Origin: CAVWDI01 sp046259385
Lineage (GTDB): Bacteria; Chloroflexota; Anaerolineae; Anaerolineales; UBA4823
Assembly (NCBI GenBank): GCA_046259385.1
Contig: JBJYWI010000252.1
Coordinates: 1-5,685 of the forward strand
DNA: 5,685 nucleotides
Direction of reading: 5' to 3'
Shown here: piece by piece, positions 1 to 5,554 of the stretch
Position numbering within the stretch: position 1 is the stretch's first letter
How the letters are laid out: each line of letters opens with the position of its first letter
Position numbers and translations under genes: made by a program
The notes under the pieces: model-generated
Told to the model about the DNA's origin: nothing
Databases searched by the model: none
Seen by the model: the letters and a program-made list of their open reading frames with translations, nothing else

Positions 1-77
1 TCCGTCTGGAATTGCTGGTACCCAGAACCTCGCCAAAGAATTGCCCGGAATATATACACCCGGCAGAATAAATTCGT
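1..77. other. left edge, no gene assignable
   Basis: This stretch lies downstream of the glycosyltransferase stop. All three plus-strand frames stay open until stops at 69-71, 82-84 and 89-91, and all three minus-strand frames are open to the edge. None gives recognisable protein sequence, and there is no ATG on the minus strand that could begin a next operon gene inside the window. The piece is too short for open frames to mean anything. It could be an intergenic spacer, the 3' end of a convergent gene, or the start of a gene with a GTG or TTG codon. Confidence 0.5.
42..65 (-). terminator. possible weak terminator hairpin after the glycosyltransferase
   Basis: TGCCCGG (42-48) can pair with CCCGGCA (59-65), giving four plus two base pairs around one bulged C and an 11-nt loop. 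It sits 13 nt past the glycosyltransferase stop in the direction of transcription. The RNA continues with AAUUCUUU, a poor U-tract, so it may not terminate efficiently. It is offered as a candidate operon end only. Confidence 0.2.
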
Positions 78-1265
78 TTACTGATTCTTAATACCTATCT
101 CTCTATATAGAGATAAATAACCGCGAGTCATAGACTGCACATTGAAGTGGTCGCGCATAACCTGTTCACACCGTTTTGATTCAACTTCGTAATAGCCTTC
201 ATCTTCAAGTAATCTGTGAATTTCATTCGCGATCTCAAATGTTGATCTTGAATTAAAAAAGAATTCCCCTTGCTTGTCCCAATTCGGATCTTTCTGGTAA
301 GTCAGTACTGGTACCCCACGTGAGGCAGCATTTAATCCTGCAATCCCCACCAAATCTTCCACACCTGAAACTAAGAAAATCCTCGCAAAACTTATCGGGA
401 TGGTTGGATCATTAATATACCCTGTAAACTTTACCTGGTTCCGGATTCCGCAGTCACGTGCAAGTTGTACAGCATGATAATAATCTTTTCCGTCGCCGCA
501 CAAAAGGTAAGTGAACCCTTCTCCAAAGGAAGATTTTAACTTCGATATGGTTTCAATCAGTTTATCAATACGCTTATCATTAAAATTTATCCGTGCAATG
601 GTTAAAATAACAGGCAAATCCTGTGATAATTCATATTTTTCTTTGAATTGATTTACATATTGGGATTCTGGTTGAGCATACGACTCAACCCCGAAAGGAA
701 TGTATTCAACGGGGCAATTTATTCGAGACGATATAATTTTTACATCCCTCCGTCGATATTCTAGAACCAGCAGATCAAGTGTATGCCACAAAAATAAAAA
801 AGCAGCCCTTTCCCATCGCTTTGTAGTGGCAAAATCGCTGTGAAATGTCTCAACAAATACTGGTCTTGAACGGGTCGAAAAAAAAACGCAGACCCGCATC
901 CACCATGAAATCACACTCCCTACGAGAAGGTGACTGTGAACAATATTAAAATTCTGTAATTTTCCTGAAAAAACCCAATATGCAGCATAAAATGGTGCTT
1001 TGATTAAAATAAAAATCTTCTGTAAGGTCTGAAATTTATCACCTTTAATATGAGGAACTTCCCCAGAAAACGACTCTACCGTAACTTTAGAATCAATTCT
1101 CTTATAAAAAGCTGTATCCTGCTGGAGCTGATAGTTGACCAGGATGTGTGCGTCTCCTCCAGAGCTGACAACTGCATTGACCAGGTCAATTACAATTTTC
1201 TGCGCGCCGCCCGGTCCGATTTTCGATATTAAAAATAATACTCTAGGAGACTTGCTACTAGACAA
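78..1265 (-). CDS. GT4-like (GT-B fold) glycosyltransferase
   Basis: The 395-residue length is normal for a cytoplasmic or membrane-associated GT-B glycosyltransferase. The N-terminal domain has beta-1 and the glycine loop GPGGAQK (17-23), VHSH (109-112) and TFHSD (140-144). The linker carries YIPFGVE (188-194). The C-terminal nucleotide-sugar domain has LTIARINFNDKRID (221-234, R225 and K231 at the usual phosphate-contact positions), LLCGDGKD (254-261) and VKFTGY (278-283). The usual EX7E motif is altered: aligned on GVPV (317-320), its two glutamates fall at D304 and N312, although E303 adjoins D304. The start is TTG; an in-frame TAA at 1275-1277 and the absence of ATG or GTG nearby leave no better choice, and no Shine-Dalgarno sequence is visible. 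It is last in the four-gene operon, 65 nt after the aminotransferase. By context it probably transfers the modified amino sugar or another residue of the same glycan; donor and acceptor cannot be read. Family assignment is firm. Confidence 0.93.
   Translation of the reverse strand: MSSSKSPRVLFLISKIGPGGAQKIVIDLVNAVVSSGGDAHILVNYQLQQDTAFYKRIDSKVTVESFSGEVPHIKGDKFQTLQKIFILIKAPFYAAYWVFSGKLQNFNIVHSHLLVGSVISWWMRVCVFFSTRSRPVFVETFHSDFATTKRWERAAFLFLWHTLDLLVLEYRRRDVKIISSRINCPVEYIPFGVESYAQPESQYVNQFKEKYELSQDLPVILTIARINFNDKRIDKLIETISKLKSSFGEGFTYLLCGDGKDYYHAVQLARDCGIRNQVKFTGYINDPTIPISFARIFLVSGVEDLVGIAGLNAASRGVPVLTYQKDPNWDKQGEFFFNSRSTFEIANEIHRLLEDEGYYEVESKRCEQVMRDHFNVQSMTRGYLSLYREIGIKNQ
96..115. repeat. perfect 7-bp stem-loop inside the glycosyltransferase 3' end
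   Basis: TATCTCT (96-102) and AGAGATA (109-115) are exact inverted repeats around a 6-nt loop. They lie within the last codons of the glycosyltransferase, covering the SLYREI region. The stem is AT-rich and no T-run follows on either strand, so it is not an intrinsic terminator. It may be chance. Confidence 0.3.
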
Positions 1266-1330
1266 AGGAGGAAATTACTGCCTTATTTTTATTAACAAAG
1301 TAAAAGATATTTTTCTTGCCTAACTGCAAT

Positions 1331-2440
1331 TCAGGATTTAAAAATGAAGCTGCGTATTACATCTGAAACGAAATCCAGTTCTTCTAACCTCAGAAATGGG
1401 TGGAGCGGTAAGCTCAATGCTGTCTCGGCGATACTTTCGGTTATTGGAAAATCGCCTCTCTTAGCATCAATATTCTGGTAAGCGGTCGATAGGTGCGGGG
1501 GTACAGGGTAGTGCACAAGCGTCTCGATATTATTTTCCGATAGAAAAGATTTTAGCTGATCGCGATCGGCCATACGAATTACAAACAGATGCCAGACCGG
1601 ATCAGCCCTATCCGCTATTTTAGGTAAAATCAATCCCGGAATGGCGGATAATCTGTCCCAATAGTATTCAGCCAGCTGTCTTCTTTTACTGTTGAATTTA
1701 TCTAAATGCCTGAGTTTGACCCTTAATAACGCTGCTTGCAATTCATCTAATCTCGTGTTTGTTCCTTTTTCCAGGTGCTCATATTTCACATGTGACCCGT
1801 AATTTCTCAGAATACGGAGTGAATCAGCCAGAGTCGCATCATTAGTGGTGATAGCTCCAGCATCCCCGTAAGCCCCCAAATTTTTTACCGGGTAGAAACT
1901 AAAACCCGCAGCATCTCCCAATGAACCTACCTGCCGATTCCGGTACTTAGCGCCGTGTGCCTGGGCTGCGTCTTCAATTACCAGCAGACCATATTCTTCA
2001 GCGATTTTTAATATCGGATCCATATCCGCAGGATGGCCGTATAAATGAACGGGAATAATAGCCCGGGTTCGTTCTGTAATTGCCGAGCGCAATTGTTCAG
2101 GGTTGAGATTAAAAGTTCTCTCTTCTACATCTACGGGTACAGGAGAAGCTTTAACCTTCGATACCGCAAGCCAGGTAGCAATAAAAGTATGAGCTGGGAC
2201 AATAACTTCATCATTTTGACCAATTCCATATGCCTGTAAAATTAATGTCAGTGCATCCAGCCCATTTCCGACACCCACACAATATTGCGTGTTGCAATAA
2301 TTCGCAAATTCATTCTCAAACGCTTCAACCTCTTCCCCAAGAATGAACCAACCAGAATCCATTACACCATAATACGCGGAATCCAGTTCATCTTTAAGAA
2401 AATCATATTCAGCTTTAAGATTTTGGAAAGGGATTTTCAT
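1331..2440 (-). CDS. dTDP-3-keto-6-deoxyhexose 3-aminotransferase (FdtB/QdtB-like, DegT/DnrJ/EryC1 family)
   Basis: This PLP enzyme should transfer an amino group, typically from glutamate, to C3 of a dTDP-3-keto-6-deoxyhexose. At 369 residues it has family length and is complete. Visible motifs are GNGLDAL (58-64, cofactor phosphate loop), PVHLYGHPADMD (130-141), EDAAQAHG (156-163, D157 facing the pyridine nitrogen and Q160), FSFYPVKNLGAYGDAGA (180-196, K186 forming the Schiff base) and NYGSHVKYEH (213-222). NTRLDELQAA (228-237) follows, where N228 usually reaches the partner subunit's cofactor. The wording matches 3-aminotransferases such as FdtB/QdtB better than C4 enzymes of the ArnB or PglE type; V185 replaces the glycine common in YPGKN. 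The ATG overlaps the ketoisomerase stop in an ATGA arrangement, which implies translational coupling. Placement beside the ketoisomerase supports the C3 assignment. The epimer made (Fuc3N or Qui3N) depends on the ketoisomerase and cannot be read. Confidence 0.95.
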   Translation of the reverse strand: MKIPFQNLKAEYDFLKDELDSAYYGVMDSGWFILGEEVEAFENEFANYCNTQYCVGVGNGLDALTLILQAYGIGQNDEVIVPAHTFIATWLAVSKVKASPVPVDVEERTFNLNPEQLRSAITERTRAIIPVHLYGHPADMDPILKIAEEYGLLVIEDAAQAHGAKYRNRQVGSLGDAAGFSFYPVKNLGAYGDAGAITTNDATLADSLRILRNYGSHVKYEHLEKGTNTRLDELQAALLRVKLRHLDKFNSKRRQLAEYYWDRLSAIPGLILPKIADRADPVWHLFVIRMADRDQLKSFLSENNIETLVHYPVPPHLSTAYQNIDAKRGDFPITESIAETALSLPLHPFLRLEELDFVSDVIRSFIFKS

Positions 2441-2868
2441 TCTTTAGTGCTGTGAACTATACTCAAAAACTCTTGATAATCACGGATATGTTCCCGCTCA
2501 TTGTATCCACCGGAGGTTACAACCAGATAAACAGTGCCTTGCTTAAACGACTCCAAACTGATCCAAACCATTCGTGGGATATACAATCCAGTATTTGGAC
2601 TTTCCATCTTAATTTTCTCGGTTATTTCGCCGTTATCTACGAGAACGTCAAACCCACCTGCAAGCGCGATCACTACCTCATCAATCACCTTATGGGCATG
2701 TTCAGCACGTTTTGCGGTTTCAGGGACATCATGAACATAAATAAACCGTTCGAATTCGAATGGAAAAAAATTTGATCTTTCAACAATACAGAGTTCGCCG
2801 CTCTCATCCCTGATATGAGGAATATCTAACAGTCTCCAGGGATAATTATTCTTTACCTGTGATTCCAT
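2437..2868 (-). CDS. dTDP-4-keto-6-deoxyhexose 3,4-ketoisomerase (FdtA/QdtA, WxcM-like cupin)
   Basis: This small single-domain cupin of 143 residues is close to the usual 130-150. Members move the keto group of dTDP-4-keto-6-deoxyglucose from C4 to C3, feeding the adjacent aminotransferase. Family marks are a leading strand ending in VER (29-31), RFIYVHDVP (41-49), RAEHAHK (54-60), the GG turn (71-72), PNTGLYIPRMVW (91-102) and IRDYQEFL (128-135). H57 and H59 match the conserved histidine pair of the family's RGxHAHK signature, and the glycine of that signature is A55 here. Near the C-terminus YNEREH stands where YDExDY is usual. The ATG lies 8 nt after the ligase stop, with AAGG only 2 nt upstream of it; the 3' end overlaps the aminotransferase start by 4 nt. 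Whether it is a Fuc- or Qui-type (gluco- or galacto-producing) isomerase is not determinable by eye. Confidence 0.9.
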   Translation of the reverse strand: MESQVKNNYPWRLLDIPHIRDESGELCIVERSNFFPFEFERFIYVHDVPETAKRAEHAHKVIDEVVIALAGGFDVLVDNGEITEKIKMESPNTGLYIPRMVWISLESFKQGTVYLVVTSGGYNEREHIRDYQEFLSIVHSTKE

Positions 2869-2876
2869 AACCTTAT

Positions 2877-4655
2877 TTATCTGTCAAGCTCGTCAATATA
2901 CTTAGCCAGTTGGGCAATTGTAGGATACTTAAAAATGAAGTTTGTTGATAGTTCTAATGAAAATATATCCTTTATCTCAACAACAACCTGAATAGCGGAA
3001 AGGGAATCTCCTCCAATAAAAAAGAAATTATCAAACACACCTACTTTTTCTATCCCGAGAACTTTTTCCCATACCCGAGTTAATTTAGCCTCAGTATTAT
3101 TCCGTGCAGCAGTGTAATCCACTGCCATCTGTGAAGCTAGCTTCTCCGCTAATCCAATGCGCTGTAATTTACCCGTCGGACCTTTTGGTATCTGATCCAA
3201 TATAATTACCCTGCTGGGCACTTTAAAATCCGGAAGCCGGTCAAAAGCATATGACCTAAGATCGAGATCTGTGATATTTGCACTTGGCGCCAATATTACA
3301 GCTGTCGCCAGATCTTCACCTAATGTTGGATGCGGGACAGCAAAACTTACTGCCTGTACCACATCCGGGTGAGATAAAAATACCTCGTCTATCTCTCTGG
3401 GAGCGATTTTTTCGCCCCCTCGATTAATTATTTCTTTAATCCGTCCGGAAATATAGAGATATCCATCTTCATCGATTTTTCCAAGATCCCCTGTGCGGAA
3501 CCAATTTTTGGTAAAGGCGCTTCGATTTGCATCAGGGTTATTTTCATACCCCAAAGTAACGTTCGGTCCCCGAATTACTATCTCTCCTTCTTCGTTTGGA
3601 CCAAGTAGATTGCTTTTATTGTCTAATATACCAACCTCAGGTCCTGCAGGAATTCCGACTGAACCCGGTTTGCGTTTCCCGGGCGGTAAGGGGTTACTGG
3701 TCATCTGATGTGAAGCTTCTGTCATTCCGTACGATTCAATTACCGGGCAATTAAATAATTCCTCAAGTGATTGCATCACGCTGGGTGGTAGTGAGGCTGA
3801 AGATGACCGGATAAACCTCAAATCACTATTTGAAATAATCTCGAGGTGATCATCCGCACCGGACAATACCGCCTGATGCATGGTGGGAACTGCTGAATAC
3901 CAAGTTGGGTGAAAAACCTGCAACCAATTATAGAATTGGGTGGAGTCAAAACCGGGACAACAAACGATACTTCCTCCAGCATTTATAGTGGAGAGCAAAG
4001 CTCCCATCAGTCCATGTATATGAAAAAGAGGCATCACATTCAAGCAGCAATCATCACGACTCAACTTTAGAGTTTCGCTGATATGTCCTGCTGAAGCAGT
4101 TAGATTCCCATTTGTGAGCGGTACAATTTTTGGTCTGGAAGTTGTGCCAGATGTATGAAGGATCAGCGCATTATCATCTCCGCCTGAAAACTCAACCTTT
4201 TTACCCGACCCCTGTTTATCTGTCCTCAGATCAAAGGCGCCTGCGTTTGATCCTGGCTTGTTCTCTAATTCAATAATAGGCATCTCCAACATTTGAGCAA
4301 CCCGCCTAGCAGGAGAATCCTTCCCTAATCTGAGAATTACCGCTTTTGCATTTAGATCGGAGAAGTAAAAATCATAATCCTCAAAACCGTATGCTGGATT
4401 AAGAGGCGCGCTGGCTGCATATGCCGCGACTGCCAGAAAACATACAGCCATATCCGGTCCATTTTCGAGTACAATCGCAACTCTGTCATTTTTTTCGATA
4501 CCTATCCCATTAAGAATGCCAGCGACTGAATTGAGCTGATCCAATAACTGAGAGTAGGTCAATGCATTTTTGTCCAAGCCAAGAATTGCGTTGGATTTTG
4601 GAAACTGGTTTGCATGATTCTTAATTATTGAGTAAATAGTTTTTCTCCGAAACAT
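2877..4655 (-). CDS. AMP-forming acyl ligase with C-terminal phosphopantetheine carrier domain
   Basis: This 592-residue two-domain protein should activate a carboxylic acid as its adenylate and pass it to its own carrier domain. The ligase spans about residues 1-510. It has HTSGTTSRPK (167-176, ATP loop), PLFHIHGL (209-216), SSSASLPPS (284-292), ESYGMTEASH (307-316), WFRTGDLG (385-392, D390), GRIKEIINRGGEK (404-416) and PKGPTGKLQR (490-499, K496 the expected catalytic lysine). The wording is closest to the oxalyl-CoA synthetase/Pcs60/AAE3 branch. The carrier domain (about 522-590) has FDNFFFIGGDSLSAIQ (541-556), with S551 as the predicted phosphopantetheine site; GGDSL is the NRPS-like rather than the fatty-acid type. 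All core motifs are intact, so it should be active if a phosphopantetheinyl transferase exists elsewhere. It heads the amino-sugar operon, which suggests its acyl group ends up on the sugar. It could instead serve an unrelated small-molecule pathway; the substrate is unknown. Confidence 0.94.
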   Translation of the reverse strand: MFRRKTIYSIIKNHANQFPKSNAILGLDKNALTYSQLLDQLNSVAGILNGIGIEKNDRVAIVLENGPDMAVCFLAVAAYAASAPLNPAYGFEDYDFYFSDLNAKAVILRLGKDSPARRVAQMLEMPIIELENKPGSNAGAFDLRTDKQGSGKKVEFSGGDDNALILHTSGTTSRPKIVPLTNGNLTASAGHISETLKLSRDDCCLNVMPLFHIHGLMGALLSTINAGGSIVCCPGFDSTQFYNWLQVFHPTWYSAVPTMHQAVLSGADDHLEIISNSDLRFIRSSSASLPPSVMQSLEELFNCPVIESYGMTEASHQMTSNPLPPGKRKPGSVGIPAGPEVGILDNKSNLLGPNEEGEIVIRGPNVTLGYENNPDANRSAFTKNWFRTGDLGKIDEDGYLYISGRIKEIINRGGEKIAPREIDEVFLSHPDVVQAVSFAVPHPTLGEDLATAVILAPSANITDLDLRSYAFDRLPDFKVPSRVIILDQIPKGPTGKLQRIGLAEKLASQMAVDYTAARNNTEAKLTRVWEKVLGIEKVGVFDNFFFIGGDSLSAIQVVVEIKDIFSLELSTNFIFKYPTIAQLAKYIDELDR

Positions 4656-4659
4656 GTGA

Positions 4660-4664
4660 CCTTT
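4660..4664 (-). promoter_or_regulatory. ribosome binding site of the ligase
   Basis: The minus strand reads AAAGG followed by TCAC and then ATG. This is a moderate Shine-Dalgarno match with a 4-nt spacer, a little short. It supports the ATG at 4653-4655 as the start, and the protein beginning MFRRKTIYS agrees with the usual N-terminus of the family. Confidence 0.5.
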
Positions 4665-4701
4665 ATATTTAAGTTAAAATTGAATATGATATCGACTAAT
4701 A

Positions 4702-4730
4702 TTCTTATCGTGATTAGACAATAATTTCAA
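4702..4730 (-). promoter_or_regulatory. candidate sigma70-type promoter for the ligase operon
   Basis: On the minus strand TTGAAA (4730 to 4725) matches five of six -35 consensus bases. After exactly 17 nt comes TAAGAA (4707 to 4702), a weak three-of-six match for the -10 box. Transcription would begin about 40 nt before the ligase ATG. The weak -10 makes this tentative, and a phylum with other promoter rules would void it. Confidence 0.3.
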
Positions 4731-4816
4731 TGATTATCCCTTATTCTCGTGTGGTGTAAGAAAAAAGATTAATAACAAAAATAATCCACCAGATTTTACC
4801 ATCCTAAAAAACCAAT

Positions 4817-5479
4817 ATGGATTCGAAGCGGAACGAATACACAACAAAATTGCTGATATTGGGAACAGGAACCTTTGCTATGGAGGTTGCTGATATTGCT
4901 AGTGATATTCCATCTATGCTTTTATCCGGCTTTGTGGTCAGTTTACCTCCATATGAACCTGGTTCGAGATTGCTTGGAAAACCAATTTACTGGATAGATG
5001 ATCTCTCCGGAATGGATAAAGATTACCTGGTTGTCTGCGGTATTGTTACAACAAAACGTCACCAATTTATTGAGCAGGTTGAACAACTGGGCATAAAATT
5101 CACCAGTGTAATCCATCCCAGCGCAAGGATCTCAAAGATGTCAATTATTGGCGAAGGCACAGTGGTCAATGCAGGTGTAATTGTTTCAACGCATACTCAA
5201 ATCGGGAGCCATGTTTTACTCAACAGGGGCGCGATAATTGGGCATCACAATTCTATTGGCGATTACACAACTATCTCGCCAGGGGCGAATCTAGGTGGAT
5301 TTGTAACCGTCGGTGAACGTTCCTGGGTGGGTTTGGGAGCAAATATTATTGAAAGAATTTCAATAGGCAACCAGGCAATTATCTCCGCTGGTTCTCTGGT
5401 TAAAAAAGATGTGCCCGATAAAACACTAGTTGAAGGTTGCCCGGCTGAGATAATCGCACAGGGTATCGATGGTTTTTAA
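4817..5479 (+). CDS. PglD/NeuD-like left-handed beta-helix sugar acyltransferase
   Basis: The 220-residue length fits this family exactly. Residues 11-75 form a small Rossmann-like nucleotide-sugar-binding domain with a glycine loop, GTGTFAMEVADIA (16-28). From about residue 97 hexapeptide repeats follow (VIHPSARIS, IIGEGTVVN, TQIGSHVLL, AIIGHHNSIGDY, VTVGERSWVGLGANI), ending in the usual VKKDVPDKTLVEGCPA cap. H143 in IGHHNSIGD aligns with the catalytic histidine of PglD; H144 stands where aspartate is common. Family members put an acetyl group from acetyl-CoA on an amino group of UDP- or dTDP-linked sugars, or on sialic acid hydroxyls. Here the likely acceptor is the 3-amino sugar made next door; the donor may be acetyl-CoA or the ligase's carrier-bound acyl group. 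The ATG at 4817 is the only start, since an in-frame TAA lies at 4805-4807; no Shine-Dalgarno sequence is seen. It is transcribed divergently from the operon. Confidence 0.93.
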   Translation: MDSKRNEYTTKLLILGTGTFAMEVADIASDIPSMLLSGFVVSLPPYEPGSRLLGKPIYWIDDLSGMDKDYLVVCGIVTTKRHQFIEQVEQLGIKFTSVIHPSARISKMSIIGEGTVVNAGVIVSTHTQIGSHVLLNRGAIIGHHNSIGDYTTISPGANLGGFVTVGERSWVGLGANIIERISIGNQAIISAGSLVKKDVPDKTLVEGCPAEIIAQGIDGF

Positions 5480-5554
5480 TCATCGCGTTGAAATAATCAA
5501 CCTGGAGATCAGCTTCAATCCAGAATAAATCCAACCCCGTGTTGCCAACATCGA

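Larger units (their letters stand above)
4656..4816. promoter_or_regulatory. divergent intergenic promoter region
   Basis: This 161-bp, strongly AT-rich spacer separates the divergent ligase operon and acyltransferase gene, so it must carry promoters for both. The hexamer TGATTA occurs at 4711-4716 and again at 4731-4736, exactly 20 bp (about two helical turns) apart. CTAAT (4696-4700) and ATTAG (4713-4717) form a loose inverted repeat with a 12-nt gap. These could be regulator sites or simply AT-rich noise. No convincing plus-strand promoter was found: TTTATA (4662-4667) and TATGAT (4685-4690) are 17 nt apart but would leave a long leader. Confidence 0.5.

Noticed and set aside
1050..1323. 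Two overlapping plus-strand open frames, near a good AAAGGAGG at 1264-1271
   Set aside because: They are antisense to the glycosyltransferase N-terminus. The AAAGGAGG is not followed by any ATG, GTG or TTG at ribosome-binding distance that opens a reading frame of useful length, and neither frame gives a recognisable protein.
2045..2239. Plus-strand open frame of 64 codons
   Set aside because: It is antisense to conserved motifs of the aminotransferase and has no similarity I recognise.
2452..2775. Plus-strand open frame of 107 codons beginning with ATG
   Set aside because: It lies wholly antisense to the ketoisomerase, whose cupin motifs are clear. Its translation has no recognisable family signature and it has no Shine-Dalgarno sequence.
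3493..3708. Plus-strand open frame of 71 codons
   Set aside because: It is antisense to the core of the ligase domain (residues about 316-388). It is an artefact of reading the complement of a conserved coding region.
2877..4655. A stand-alone nonribosomal peptide synthetase
   Set aside because: The protein has only an adenylation-type ligase and one carrier domain. No condensation, epimerisation or thioesterase domain is present in it or in its neighbours, so peptide assembly is not supported.
4817..5479. Sialic acid O-acetyltransferase NeuD proper
   Set aside because: The fold and motifs are shared, but no sialic acid synthesis genes are in the window, and the neighbours make a 3-amino-6-deoxy sugar. 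The broader PglD/NeuD-like label is safer.
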